Assembly (NCBI GenBank): GCA_016935315.1
Contig: JAFGRD010000040.1
Span: 1-42,513 of the forward strand
Reading direction: 5' to 3'
Origin: Pirellulales bacterium
GTDB taxonomy: Bacteria; Planctomycetota; Planctomycetia; Pirellulales; Thermoguttaceae
DNA length: 42,513 bases
How positions within the stretch are numbered: position 1 is the stretch's first letter; each line of letters opens with the position of its first letter. This document shows positions 1 to 10,954 of the stretch, in pieces. Under the pieces are notes generated by a model. The model did no database searches. It was not told where the DNA came from and saw only the letters and a list, made by a program, of their open reading frames with translations. The translations under genes were made by a program, and so were the position numbers.

Positions 1-2
1 AA

Positions 3-74
3 CTTGCTCGCCTGTACCACTGGAAACGCCATAACCGGTTACCACCATTGAACATAAACAAGAGACAAATCTGA
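3..74 (+). CDS. C-terminal fragment, probable group II intron maturase/reverse transcriptase (partial)
   Basis: An open frame enters from the left edge and stops at TGA 72-74, giving 23 residues (LARLYHWKRHNRLPPLNINK...). The stop lies about 36 nt before an intron domain V, which is where intron-encoded reverse transcriptases normally end inside domain IV. No catalytic motif is inside the window, so the assignment rests on position and not on recognised protein sequence. The remainder of the protein would lie to the left of the window. Confidence 0.35.
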   Translation, partial: LARLYHWKRHNRLPPLNINKRQI

Positions 75-107
75 AACAGCCCAATTAACAAGGTGAATCA
101 CCAACCG

Positions 108-187
108 GAGAGCCGGATGCGGGAGATCCGCACGTCCGGTTCGGAGGGAGGGGAGACCGGAACCAACCGGCCTTCCCTACGCCTATC
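108..187 (+). ncRNA. Group II intron 3' end: domains V and VI
   Basis: Positions 110-142 have the layout of a bacterial group II intron domain V: a lower helix (GAGCCGGA pairing with TCCGGTTC), the AGC triad at its base, a two-base CG bulge, an upper helix (TGCGG/CCGCA) and a purine-rich GAGA-type loop. Positions 143-187 can form a domain VI hairpin (CCGG-AACCAA-CCGG extended by a GGGAGG/CCTTCCC stem). The end, CTACGCCTATC, resembles common group II 3' ends. The exact 3' splice boundary, about 187, is inferred. Most of the intron lies left of the window. The sequence just after it (188-259) reads as a short open stretch ending in TGA, possibly a 3' exon remnant, but I do not recognise it. Confidence 0.75.
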
Positions 188-372
188 CGCGATATCCGCA
201 TGGACCTCGTAAGAGAGTCCCTGATAGGTGCTCGGGCTATCGCTCGGATTTTGCCTTGACAAGGGACTTCCTATAGGTGTCACCCAGCCGAAAGCCGTTT
301 CCAGCCGGTTGTTGGCTGGTCGAGTGCGCAAGGCACCCTCTTGGGACTTCATCCCACCGGTTCAAGAACCTG

Positions 373-636
373 CTACCCGCTATGGAATATGTATCCATAT
401 AAGATCAGTGCCACGCAAAACACGATGAAGAACAGCGCCGCATTCATTGACCGCCTGCACCGTTCGCAGTATGGAGCATTCGCCTCACGCACTAGAATCG
501 ATGACTTCAGCAGGAACAAGGGAATACACACAACTCTTAACCATGCGGCAAGCCTCTTGAGGTCTTCTTCAGGGAACTCATTCTTGCATCTGCCGCACTT
601 TCGATAATGGCCAGGGACAGTGCTATGGTCATTCAT
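373..636 (-). CDS. Small zinc-ribbon membrane protein
   Basis: This 87-residue protein has two CxxC pairs, Cys14/Cys17 (CGRC) and Cys57/Cys60 (CERC), the arrangement expected for a treble-clef or zinc-ribbon metal site. A hydrophobic segment at about residues 64-83 could be one membrane span, and residues 33-44 are also hydrophobic. The basic CRRS sequence before the C-terminal span suggests the zinc ribbon stays in the cytoplasm. ATG 636 begins the frame, with no clear ribosome binding site. No neighbouring gene suggests a role, and the family is not recognised. Two cysteine pairs next to a membrane anchor are unlikely to arise by chance, which is the main reason for calling it real. Confidence 0.55.
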   Translation of the reverse strand: MNDHSTVPGHYRKCGRCKNEFPEEDLKRLAAWLRVVCIPLFLLKSSILVREANAPYCERCRRSMNAALFFIVFCVALILYGYIFHSG

Positions 637-1601
637 GCGTAAGTGTCTGGTAATGGTGAGTGGGGGCTGATAATACGTTCATACTCCCGTCTCTAAGTCA
701 ACGCGAGATGTACGAACTTACCGGATCATGCGTTGGCCACGATGCATGGCCTCGCAGCAACAGGAGGCCGTTGGGGACCGTTCGCTCGGCCCACCAACGC
801 TATGGGGCGATCCATTGGTTCGGCCACATCGGCCTGCACTAACCAGCGGGCCCTCGCCTTCATGACTGACCGCTACTGAACCTATCCGGTCTCCACCCGA
901 TTGTCAAATATGTATAGCCCAGCGTTGCTACATCGGGCGGACGGTCGGCACTGGTCCGTCGAGAAGCCAGAGGCGGCCAAGGCGGCCCGGCGCAGCTGGC
1001 CCAGAAATGAAGCGTTGCCTGCGGGGCACAGATAGTGTACGGTAGTATACGATCTGGTCTCAGCCGAACGGTCTTTGATGACTCGAAATCACGGCCTGCG
1101 GCGACCAAGAATCGGGCCGCACAAGTCGCGAAAATGGCCTGATAGGGCCCCTTTGGGCCCTAGTATGTATGAGGGGGTGTGTGGCGTAACATGCTGAAAT
1201 GAAATGACTTGCAGCGCGAAACGGGGCTCCCGAGATGACTTTTCAGCACCCCAAGTGGGGCACAAGCCCACGAAGTTAAGTCGTTGCCGAGAAAGCACTT
1301 ATGACGGATCGGCGCGACCGACGTATGTGGAAGCCGCAAGTTCTTGATGTAAAAGAAGTTGCGTCAAATCCACGCCGTCCAGAGAACTCGTATGATTGAG
1401 GGGTGGCGTGATCGTAACAACCTTGCTTCAAAAGACTTGCGACAAAAAACTCCCCAAGTTTCGGCCCCGACGAATTAGGGGACGGCCGCGCCGGCAAGGC
1501 CGCGCAGTCGCGTCGTATCCGGTTGGCACCAAACGGCTTACAAAACCGTTCGCCGCGGGCGGCCGCCGAAAAGACGTCGACAAAAACTGCCCCAACGCCG
1601 C
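637..1601. other. Non-coding or decayed interval
   Basis: No open frame in these 965 bases resembles a protein family. Several short frames exist (660-842 plus, 860-1108 minus, 1089-1298 minus), but none has a credible start or composition. The only clear structure is an 8-bp perfect inverted repeat at 1143-1162. The interval follows the intron end and may be decayed accessory DNA. Confidence 0.5.
1143..1162. other. Perfect 8-bp inverted repeat hairpin
   Basis: TAGGGCCC (1143-1150) and GGGCCCTA (1155-1162) flank a CTTT loop. The stem is GC-rich and perfect, but no T-run follows on either strand, so it is not a standard terminator. It stands alone in an interval with no gene. Function unknown. 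Confidence 0.45.
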
Positions 1602-3071
<1,470 letters not shown>

Positions 3072-3343
3072 GGTCGGGCTCCCCGGGAGATGACGAGGCA
3101 CGAACGCCGCCGGGCGGACTCGGCTTCGGCTTGCACCGTGGCACCGGCCGCCTCTTCAGCGTAGCAGCGCCGCGGTGGCGGGTCCACCCTCGGTGTCGTG
3201 CCACGCTGGTCGTTGGCCGTGCGTGTTTCTCCGTTTCGGTAAGTAGTGGTGCGCGTTTGGCTTACGGCTTAGTCCGCCGTGCCGTTTCGCCCCGGGGAGC
3301 CGATCTGGTGTTGACCGCCGGTTGCGGCTAGAATTTGCTGCCC

Positions 3344-3372
3344 TATTGACGTTTGCCGTGCAAACATCAATG
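3344..3372. repeat. Solo 29-bp copy of the terminal arms of the 103-bp palindromic repeat
   Basis: TATTGACGTTTGC (3344-3356) and GCAAACATCAATG (3360-3372) are separated only by CGT. The left arm is identical to the left end of the full 103-bp element at 22264; the right arm differs from that element's right end at two positions. It looks like an element that lost its interior, or a minimal form. It sits in the leader of the AsmA-like gene, ending 21 bases before the chosen start. Confidence 0.75.
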
Positions 3373-3393
3373 AAACCCCGAGGGAGACAAGCG

Positions 3394-6300
3394 ATGGCCT
3401 CTCTAGCCACGAAACAGGGCGGGCGGTCCGGAGGCGGCGAGTCGGAAACGGCCGAAACCCCGGCCAAACACCCACCGGCCAAGCGGAAGCGCCGGCGGTG
3501 GCTCGCGGCGGCGGTCTCCGCGGTGGCCGTTGCGGCGGTGTTGCTGCTGTTGGCCCCGTGGATCGTCGCCCACACTGCCTTGCTCGGCTGGATCCTTGCG
3601 GCCGCGACGGCGGATCTCGACGGCACGGTCACGGTCCAATCCGCTTCGCTGGGTTGGTTCTCGCCGATCGTGGCCGAGGGGATTGAGATCCGCGATGCCC
3701 AACAACGGCCGGTCTTTCAGGCCACAACGCTTACGGGCGAGCGTTCGCTGGCCGCGATCCTCTGGAACACCTCGCGGCTGGGGGCCTTTCGACTGGAACG
3801 GCCGAAGCTGGACGTCGTGATGCGAGGCAACGGCAGCAACATCGAAGACGTGTTGGCCGCCTACCTGGCGCCCTCCGAGGAGCCTACCCCGGCGATCGGT
3901 CTGACGCTTGGCGTCGTCGACGGCCACGTCTCGTTGATCGATCAGGGCGGCGGGCGAACGTGGGAGATCGAGAAGCTGCAAGTCGCCCTGACCACGTCGG
4001 CCGACGTCGCCGGGGCGATCGATCTGGAAACCTCCGGAACGGTTGCCGATCCGCAGCGTCCGGGCCGATTCATGCTGCGGCTGTCGATGCGGCCGGCCGC
4101 CGAAGAGGATGCATCGTACCAACCGTCAACCGGCACGGGCGAGGTTGCCTTCGAGACCGACGCGGTTCCGCTGGAGGCGTGCCACGCGTTGCTTGCACGG
4201 TTTTCGCCGCAAACACGACTGGCAGGCCGACTCTCCTCGAACGTCGAGACCCGATGGGGTGGCGCCGAGACGGCCGGTCCCCTAACGATTCAGGCCGACG
4301 TGACCGCCGACGGCCTCCGGCTGGCCGCGGCGCCGCTGGGGACCGACGAATTGGCGCTACGGCGTCTGGTGGCGAACTGCCGCCTGGCCTGGCACGACGA
4401 CCGCATCGAGATTGCGGAGTCGTCGCTGGACTGCGACCTGGGCAACGCCTCGGTCCAGGGCACGCTGGAGTTGGGCGACGGCGAGTCGCTCTCGATGCTG
4501 ACTTCGGTGCTGGGACAAACGTACCAGACCAACGGCCGCCTCGACCTGGTGCGGCTTGCCGAAATGCTGCCCGGCACGCTTCGCATTCGCGAAGGGGCCG
4601 AGATCACCTCCGGGCAGGTGCAATGGTCGCTGGGCAGCCGGCCCGAGCCGCAGGGAATGGTCTGGCAGGGACAGATCGAGGCCAAAGGGCTAGAGGCCGT
4701 CTACGGGGGGCGGCCGCTGGCCTGGGAGAAGCCGATCGTGCTGACGATGGCCTTGCGCGAGTCGCCGCAAGGGCCGGTTGTGGAGAACCTCCGTTGCGAG
4801 TCCGACTTCTTGAACGTCCACGCGGCCGGCACGCCCGACCAGTTGGGCGCCTCGATCAACTTCGACCTGCGGCAACTGGCCGACCAGTTGGGCCAGTTCG
4901 TCGATCTCGGCCGGATGCAGCTCGGTGGCGACGGCTGGGCTCATCTCAACTGGAAGCGATCGCCCCAGCAGGAGTTTGCGGCCGACGCCGAGCTGCAGCT
5001 TCGCGACTTCCGATTCACGTTGCCCGGCGGGGAGCCCTGGATCGAGGAGACGCTGGTGGTCAGCCTGTTGGCCAATGGCCGGACCGACCTGGGCGACGAC
5101 ATGCGGCTGGATCACGCCGCGGTGAATATGCAGACCGCCACCGACCGCCTCGACGCCCAACTCCTCCGGCCGGTCGCCGATTTTCGCGCGGCAAGCTGGC
5201 CGCTGGAAGTGACGATGAGCGGCCAATTGCAGCGGTGGTTGCCGCGGCTGGCCGTTTGGACGGACGTCAGCGGCCTGGCCGTCGCCGGCACGTATCAGCT
5301 TGCGGCGCAGGTCACTGGATCGGCGCAACAAGTCGCCATCCAGCAGGCGAAACTGGACGTAGGGCAGCTGCAATGGCGCTCGCCTTGGCTGAACCTCGAC
5401 GAGCCGAACGTGAAACTGGAGTGTTCAGGCCAATGGGACGGGAAGCTGCGGCGGGTCGAGCTGAAGCCGGTCACCATCACCAGCAGCGGCCTGGCGCTGG
5501 AGGCCAGCCAACTGCTGGTCGCCATGTCCGAGAAGGACTCGCTGCAAATGACCGGAAGGCTGAAGTACCGGGCAGACCTGGCACGCCTGCAACAGTGGAT
5601 GGCCGAGCCGGGCACGCGACCGAGCTGGCAGATGGCCGGAGAGCTTGCCGGCACGGCCGAACTGGCACAGGCCGCCGGCCCCGCGGACCTGAAGCTGGAG
5701 GCCGACCTGAACAGCCTGGTTGTAGCCTTTGCCTCGGGCGAGCGTTTCGAGCAATCGCGGGTCCAACTGGCCGCCGTGGGCCAATATGAGCACGCCTCGG
5801 GCGTGCTGCGACTGGATAGAGCCCGGCTTGCCTCCGACGCCCTGGCCGGCAACGTGGCGGGCAACATCCACGCGGCCGGCGATCTCACCAGCGCGGACCT
5901 GCGCGGCGAGATCGAGTATGACTTGGAGAAGCTGGCCGTGCTGCTGCGGCCGTATCTCGGCCCGAGCGTGTCGATTGCCGGCAGCGGCAAACGTCCGGCC
6001 TGGTATCGCGGTTCGCTTTCGCCGTCGGTGGCCGAGGCCGAGGCCGCGATGGCCTGGCAACGGTTGGACGTCTACGGATTCCCCGTGGGGCCGGGCGAGT
6101 TGAAGCTCCATTTGGCAGACGGCGTGGCCGCAGCAGAGCCGATGAAGCTGGCCCTCAGCCAAGGTGAGCTGCTGTTGACTCCCCGGCTGCGGCTGGCGCC
6201 CGTCCCGGCGGAGTTGACCTTACCGGCCGGTCCGCTGATCCGGCAAGTGCAGATCACGCCGTCGATGTGCGATTCGGCGCTGAAGTACATCGCCCCGGTG

Positions 6301-6837
6301 CTGGCCGACGTAACTACGGCCGAGGGCCGGTTCTCGATCGATCTGGAGGGCTGCCGCGTTCCACTGGCCGATCCGGCCCAGGGCGAGCTGGCCGGCAAGC
6401 TGACGGTCCATTCGGTGCAGGTTGGTCCGGGGCCGTTGATCAGGGAGTTGGCCGTGCTGTTGCGTCGCGAGTCGCCTGCCCGGCTCCGCCGCGAGTCGAC
6501 GGTTGACTTCCGCATGGTCGACGGCCGGGTCTACCACCAGGGGCTGGAACTGACGTTTCCCGATTTGACGATCCGCACCTTCGGCTCGGTCGGGCTCGAT
6601 CAGAGCCTGGCGTTGGTGGCCGAGATGCCGATCCCGCCCAAGTGGATCGGCAACAACGTGCTGGGCTCGGCGTTGAAGGACCAGACGATTCGGCTGCCGA
6701 TCGGCGGGACCCTCGACCGGCCCCAGATCGACCACCGCACGCTGGAACAGCTCAACCGGCAGTTCATCCAGAAGGCCACTCAGAACCTGCTCGAAAACGA
6801 AGTGGGCCGTCAGTTGGAGCGGCTGTTCGGGCAGTAA
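3394..6837 (+). CDS. AsmA/TamB-like large envelope protein
   Basis: 1147 residues. ATG 3394 (MASLATK) is preferred because GAGGGAG lies about 10 bases upstream; the in-frame ATG 3370 falls inside the palindromic repeat. A basic stretch (KRKRRR, residues 31-35) precedes one membrane span at about 36-58, so the long remainder faces the periplasm. The body consists of beta-rich repeating segments with recurring phrases such as LxLxGxLxL, plus ADVTTAEGRFSIDLEG and GSVGLDQSLALVAEMPI near the end, a pattern of AsmA-type proteins. The C-terminal ENEVGRQLERLFGQ helix is also typical. Known AsmA/TamB proteins help carry phospholipid or assemble the outer membrane; applying that here is inference. The DUF2088-like gene follows after 104 bases. 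Confidence 0.75.
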   Translation: MASLATKQGGRSGGGESETAETPAKHPPAKRKRRRWLAAAVSAVAVAAVLLLLAPWIVAHTALLGWILAAATADLDGTVTVQSASLGWFSPIVAEGIEIRDAQQRPVFQATTLTGERSLAAILWNTSRLGAFRLERPKLDVVMRGNGSNIEDVLAAYLAPSEEPTPAIGLTLGVVDGHVSLIDQGGGRTWEIEKLQVALTTSADVAGAIDLETSGTVADPQRPGRFMLRLSMRPAAEEDASYQPSTGTGEVAFETDAVPLEACHALLARFSPQTRLAGRLSSNVETRWGGAETAGPLTIQADVTADGLRLAAAPLGTDELALRRLVANCRLAWHDDRIEIAESSLDCDLGNASVQGTLELGDGESLSMLTSVLGQTYQTNGRLDLVRLAEMLPGTLRIREGAEITSGQVQWSLGSRPEPQGMVWQGQIEAKGLEAVYGGRPLAWEKPIVLTMALRESPQGPVVENLRCESDFLNVHAAGTPDQLGASINFDLRQLADQLGQFVDLGRMQLGGDGWAHLNWKRSPQQEFAADAELQLRDFRFTLPGGEPWIEETLVVSLLANGRTDLGDDMRLDHAAVNMQTATDRLDAQLLRPVADFRAASWPLEVTMSGQLQRWLPRLAVWTDVSGLAVAGTYQLAAQVTGSAQQVAIQQAKLDVGQLQWRSPWLNLDEPNVKLECSGQWDGKLRRVELKPVTITSSGLALEASQLLVAMSEKDSLQMTGRLKYRADLARLQQWMAEPGTRPSWQMAGELAGTAELAQAAGPADLKLEADLNSLVVAFASGERFEQSRVQLAAVGQYEHASGVLRLDRARLASDALAGNVAGNIHAAGDLTSADLRGEIEYDLEKLAVLLRPYLGPSVSIAGSGKRPAWYRGSLSPSVAEAEAAMAWQRLDVYGFPVGPGELKLHLADGVAAAEPMKLALSQGELLLTPRLRLAPVPAELTLPAGPLIRQVQITPSMCDSALKYIAPVLADVTTAEGRFSIDLEGCRVPLADPAQGELAGKLTVHSVQVGPGPLIRELAVLLRRESPARLRRESTVDFRMVDGRVYHQGLELTFPDLTIRTFGSVGLDQSLALVAEMPIPPKWIGNNVLGSALKDQTIRLPIGGTLDRPQIDHRTLEQLNRQFIQKATQNLLENEVGRQLERLFGQ

Positions 6838-6865
6838 GGACCTACCGCCGGTGGTCGGGCAGGCG

Positions 6866-6871
6866 TATAAT
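6866..6871 (+). promoter_or_regulatory. Candidate -10 element
   Basis: A perfect TATAAT lies 70 bases before the DUF2088/LarA-like start, in the 104-base gap after the AsmA-like gene. No convincing -35 lies 16-18 bases upstream, so this is only a candidate. Confidence 0.3.
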
Positions 6872-6941
6872 CAGCAGGATTGGCATTCCTGGTGAGCGCC
6901 ATGCGCACCAAGCCGCAGCCGCCATACGCAAGCCCCGCGAC

Positions 6942-8252
6942 ATGACCACCCTTCCCAAGATTTTCCGCGTTCGACAGACCTTCGAGGCACCGCGGGTCGC
7001 CGATGTCGCCGCTGAAGTCCACGCACAGCTCGAGCGTTTGCAGCTCGGCAAAGCGGTCCGGCCGGGCCAGAGCGTGGCGGTCACCGCCGGAAGCCGGGGT
7101 ATCGCCAGCATCCACCTGATCCTGCGCGCGATCGTCGAGCACCTGAAGGGGCTGGACGCCCGGCCACTGGTCGTGCCGGCCATGGGCAGCCACGGCGGCG
7201 GAACGGCCGAGGGACAGCGGCAGGTCATCGAATCGTACGGCGTGACCGAAGAGTTCCTCGGCTGTCCGATCCGCTCCGGCATGGAAACGGTCTGCGTCTG
7301 CGAGACGGCCGAAGGGTTTCCCGTCCACTTCGACAAGCACGCCTTCGAAGCCGATCACGTGCTGGTCTGCGGGCGCGTCAAGCCGCACACGCTGTTCGTC
7401 GGCGACATCGAGAGCGGGCTGATGAAGATGATGCTGATCGGGCTGGGCAAGTGCGCCGGGGCGACCGTCTACCACCGGGCGATCCAAGATCACAGCTTCG
7501 CCCGGATCATCCGCAGCGTGGCCCGGGAAGTGATCGCCCGCTGCCACATCCTGGCCGGCGTGGCCCTGGTCGAGAACGCCTACGATGAGACGGCCCTGAT
7601 CGAGGCCATCAGGCCCGAGCAATTCGAGGCCCGCGAAAAGGAGTTGCTCGTGCTGGCCAAGCAATGGCTGGCCCGGCTGCCGTTCTCGCACGTCGACGTG
7701 CTGCTGATCGACCGGATCGGCAAGAACATCAGCGGCGTGGGGTTCGACGCGAACGTTGTGGGGCGCAAGCACAACGACCACAAGGCCGTGGAAGACGAGT
7801 TTCCCAAGGTCAAGCGGATCGCCGTGCGGGGAATGACCGAACAGACGCATGGCAACTCGATCGGCATGGGCCTGGCCGAGTTCTGCCGCTCGCGGCTGCT
7901 GCGTGAAACCGACTTCCATGCGGTCCGGCTCAATGCGTTGGTCTCGGGCCACGTTTCGGCCGGCATGCCGCCACTGGACTATGAAACGGACCGCGAGATC
8001 CTCGAAGCGGCCTTGGGCACGATCGGCCTGACCGAACCACCTCGCGCGAAGCTGCTCTGGATCGCCAACACGCTCGATCTGGCCGAGGTGGAATGCTCGG
8101 CCGAATACCTCGAAGAAGCCCGACGCCGCGACGACCTGGAGATCCGCACCGATCTGCGCGACCTGCCGCTGGACGCCGCGGGCAACCTGCCGGATGACAT
8201 CTCACGACTTGCCGGGCAGAGCGGCCGCTGCCACGGGCAGGACGAGTCCTAA
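6942..8252 (+). CDS. DUF2088 / LarA-like domain protein
   Basis: 436 residues from ATG 6942 (MTTLPKIFRVRQ). The N-terminal half carries the family phrases VPAMGSHGGGT (78-88), GRVKPHT (144-150) and ESGLMKMMLIGLGK, which place it with the DUF2088 proteins related to the N-terminal domain of nickel-pincer lactate racemase LarA. The C-terminal half (IDRIGKNISGVGFDANVVGR) is a conserved extension. Whether it binds the pincer cofactor or racemises any hydroxy acid is unknown; no LarB, LarC or LarE homologue is in the window. No membrane segment or signal peptide is seen, so it should be cytoplasmic. Its stop overlaps the stop of the opposing M50 gene by four bases. A racemase function is not established. 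Confidence 0.8.
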   Translation: MTTLPKIFRVRQTFEAPRVADVAAEVHAQLERLQLGKAVRPGQSVAVTAGSRGIASIHLILRAIVEHLKGLDARPLVVPAMGSHGGGTAEGQRQVIESYGVTEEFLGCPIRSGMETVCVCETAEGFPVHFDKHAFEADHVLVCGRVKPHTLFVGDIESGLMKMMLIGLGKCAGATVYHRAIQDHSFARIIRSVAREVIARCHILAGVALVENAYDETALIEAIRPEQFEAREKELLVLAKQWLARLPFSHVDVLLIDRIGKNISGVGFDANVVGRKHNDHKAVEDEFPKVKRIAVRGMTEQTHGNSIGMGLAEFCRSRLLRETDFHAVRLNALVSGHVSAGMPPLDYETDREILEAALGTIGLTEPPRAKLLWIANTLDLAEVECSAEYLEEARRRDDLEIRTDLRDLPLDAAGNLPDDISRLAGQSGRCHGQDES

Positions 8253-10927
8253 AGCTTGAAGTTGAACGTGTGGCTGACGAACCGCCAGAGGCGCTTGCCC
8301 AGCGGCTGCCATTGGGTATGGATCTTGGCCCGGCCGCGCAACCCAATCTGCAACAGCTGGTTGGCGTCGTCCAGACGGCGGATCTCCACGATTTTGTACG
8401 CGGGCCCCGCCGAGGAAAGATTGGCGTCGAGCGGGGCCGAGTCATGCGGGGCATGCGAAGCCAGCTCACCGTCGACCGCCACGTAGTCGCCCGGCTCGTA
8501 TCCCTTTAGATCCGACGGATCGAGCAGGAGCCGCCCGCCGTATTCGTCGGAGATTCCAGCGTCGGAGATGTAGCGCAGCGACCACAGCCCGTCGGGTCCA
8601 CGAGAGTCTTCCACCTCGGCAGTCTGCGGCTCGGTAGCTTCCGGCTCGGTGGCCTGCGGCTGAGCGGATAGCACACCGGCGACCGGTTCGCCGAGGGATT
8701 CTGCCTCTCCGCTTTCCTGGGGCGGATACGGTGTGAATTCGAGTTGGCCGCGCAGCCAGTGATACTCGGAATCGTGGCCATAGAGCCCCAAGGGGGCATG
8801 GGCCGGATAGAACGTGCCTTGGGTCTTCTCCTGGCCGGTTTTTGGGTCGGTCATGCTCGGCAAGTCACCCCCCGACTTGGCCGCCAGACGTCGCGGGCAG
8901 GCGGCCAGCGGGTCTTCGGCAATCGAGACGATCTCGCTGTGAAGGATCTCGTGGGGCAGGTTGTCCAGCTTGATCTCGACCTTGGGACGAACGGCCTCGT
9001 GCAACAGGCGGTTGACGAACTCGAGGTCCGTCTGGTCGATCGCGACCATGGCCTCCAACTGCTGGGGATCGCCGATTTGGCAGAAGAGCACGGCTTCGGG
9101 CAGATGGCAGCCGAGGTTTTCGGGATCGAAGGGCGTGCCCGACCAGGTGCGTAGCTGGCCTTCCGCTTCCGGCTGGCTGGGGATCGCGTCGGGGGGCAAC
9201 ACGATGCCGCCGACCGGAGCCACCAGCCGCAGTCGGGTCCGATCGGCCTCCCGTTCGTCGATCTGTTGCCGGATCGTCTCCAACGATTCTCGCAGCGCCG
9301 GCAACTCGGAACTTCGTAGCCGGATGTTGTGAGCGACGCGGGTCGCGTTGGCGATCTCCACTACGAGTTGCTGCTCCTTACCCCTGAGTCGGACCAGTTC
9401 CCGATCGATCTCGAGGTTCTCGAGTTGCGCAAGCGGTTGGCCGGCAACGACACGATCGCCGGGCCGCACGTAGACTTCGTCCAGGCGGCCGCCTTGTGCC
9501 ACGTCGACGTAGACGGGCACGGCGTCGCGAGGCTGGACTTCCAGAACGCCCAACACGCTGTGCGGCAAGGGAACGAAGATGAACGCCAAGACCACCGCCG
9601 TCAGCACACCCAAGCTCGTGTACATGCGTGGCTTTTTCACTTTATCGAGCCTCCCGGGCACGTAGAAGAACTTGCCCACCTTGTAGATCGGCATCACGAT
9701 CAATCCATACAGCGACATGGCAACGATTGCCTGGCCGATGATCTCCAGTCGGTACGGTTTGAAGAATTGGAACAGGAAGTACATGATCGACGCCAGGATG
9801 AACCAGCGATACATGACGGCCGCGACGGTATACAGCGCGAAAAAGATCTGGTTGCGTTGGGGCAGGAAGGGGTCTTCCGGCGATTCCAGTCCCAGACAGA
9901 GCTCGCCGAGCTTGCGGCTGAGGATCGTGGTCGACTTCTGACGCAGATTGGGGATCTCGACAAGGTCGGCCAGGATGTAGTAGCCGTCGTAGCGCAGCAG
10001 CGGATTGGCGTTGAAGAAGATCGTCGTCACCGAGGCCACGAACATCACGTTCAGGCAGAGGTTATGGAACAGCCCCGGCTCGCTGAACCACCACAAGAAC
10101 GTGGCGATCGAAGCCAGCGTGACCTCGACGAAAATACCGGCTGCTCCGATGAACGCCCGCTGCCACTTGCTGGGCAGCATCCAGGAATCGGACACGTTGC
10201 AGTACAAGCAGGGAGTGAGCACCAGGATCATGATACCCATCTCGTGACACTCGCCGCCGAAGTGTTTGCACATCAGCCCGTGGCCGAACTCGTGCAAGAT
10301 CTTGGTCAGTCCCAGCGTCACCGCCAACAGCAGGGCATTGTAGACGTTGAAGAACTGATAGAAGCCGGGCAGCTTCGAGTGGAAGACGTCCCATTCGACC
10401 AGCACCAGCGTGGCCGCCACCGTCCACAACATCAAGCACAGCACCAGCACCGTGGGAGTGAAGAGAAAGCGAACTTTGGGATAGAGCCAATTGAGCCACC
10501 GTTCAGGGTCGAAACCCTTGAAACGAACACAGAGAATGTTGCTGCAGGCGGCCAAGAGCTCCTTGCGCCGCCGCTCATCGCGCCGCTTGCGAAGCTCATG
10601 GCCCTGGCCCGCCGCCCCGGCGATGATCAACCCGCTGCGGTGCAACATGCCGAGGAACTGCTGCAACTCCTCGACCGTGATCTTCTGCGGAGGAAACTCC
10701 TCCTCAAAACGCTCCTTGATCTCGTCCAGGCTGGTCTGCCCGTCGAGCATCTGCAGAATCGCGTACTCTTCGTCCTGGAACCGGAAGTAGTTCAGCCCTA
10801 CGGGCTCCTTAACCACCCAGTAGCTGCGCCCCAGGTACTGCTGGCGGCGTGCCGAGAGATCCGGCCGCATCCGGACGGGGAGCTTCCGGGCGGAGCTGGA
10901 AACCAGGCTGTCGGAAAGTGTCGCCAT
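8249..10927 (-). CDS. PqqD-like / M50 site-2 protease-like / HlyD fusion membrane protein
   Basis: 892 residues from ATG 10927. Residues 15-105 resemble the PqqD-type winged helix (FRFQDEEYAILQMLDGQTS). Residues 150-460 hold about eight to ten hydrophobic segments with a zinc-protease motif HEFGH at 212-216 and a downstream NANPLLRYDGYY (307-318) supplying the usual Asp ligand. From about 465 a periplasmic adaptor region begins with a lipoyl-like hairpin (VYVRPGDRVVAGQPLAQLEN), a short coiled coil, and beta-barrel segments to the end. Such fusions recur in Planctomycetes beside HlyD genes. The conserved zinc ligands suggest an active intramembrane protease, but the substrate is unknown. It is last in a three-gene minus-strand operon, 27 bases after the small HlyD gene. 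Confidence 0.85.
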   Translation of the reverse strand: MATLSDSLVSSSARKLPVRMRPDLSARRQQYLGRSYWVVKEPVGLNYFRFQDEEYAILQMLDGQTSLDEIKERFEEEFPPQKITVEELQQFLGMLHRSGLIIAGAAGQGHELRKRRDERRRKELLAACSNILCVRFKGFDPERWLNWLYPKVRFLFTPTVLVLCLMLWTVAATLVLVEWDVFHSKLPGFYQFFNVYNALLLAVTLGLTKILHEFGHGLMCKHFGGECHEMGIMILVLTPCLYCNVSDSWMLPSKWQRAFIGAAGIFVEVTLASIATFLWWFSEPGLFHNLCLNVMFVASVTTIFFNANPLLRYDGYYILADLVEIPNLRQKSTTILSRKLGELCLGLESPEDPFLPQRNQIFFALYTVAAVMYRWFILASIMYFLFQFFKPYRLEIIGQAIVAMSLYGLIVMPIYKVGKFFYVPGRLDKVKKPRMYTSLGVLTAVVLAFIFVPLPHSVLGVLEVQPRDAVPVYVDVAQGGRLDEVYVRPGDRVVAGQPLAQLENLEIDRELVRLRGKEQQLVVEIANATRVAHNIRLRSSELPALRESLETIRQQIDEREADRTRLRLVAPVGGIVLPPDAIPSQPEAEGQLRTWSGTPFDPENLGCHLPEAVLFCQIGDPQQLEAMVAIDQTDLEFVNRLLHEAVRPKVEIKLDNLPHEILHSEIVSIAEDPLAACPRRLAAKSGGDLPSMTDPKTGQEKTQGTFYPAHAPLGLYGHDSEYHWLRGQLEFTPYPPQESGEAESLGEPVAGVLSAQPQATEPEATEPQTAEVEDSRGPDGLWSLRYISDAGISDEYGGRLLLDPSDLKGYEPGDYVAVDGELASHAPHDSAPLDANLSSAGPAYKIVEIRRLDDANQLLQIGLRGRAKIHTQWQPLGKRLWRFVSHTFNFKL

Positions 10928-10954
10928 TTCGTGGGAGTCCGGTTCGCGGGGACC

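Noticed and set aside
98-352. Minus-strand open frame of 84 residues across the intron end
   Set aside because: It is antisense to intron domains V and VI; such frames are by-products of intron RNA sequence, and it has no protein-like features.
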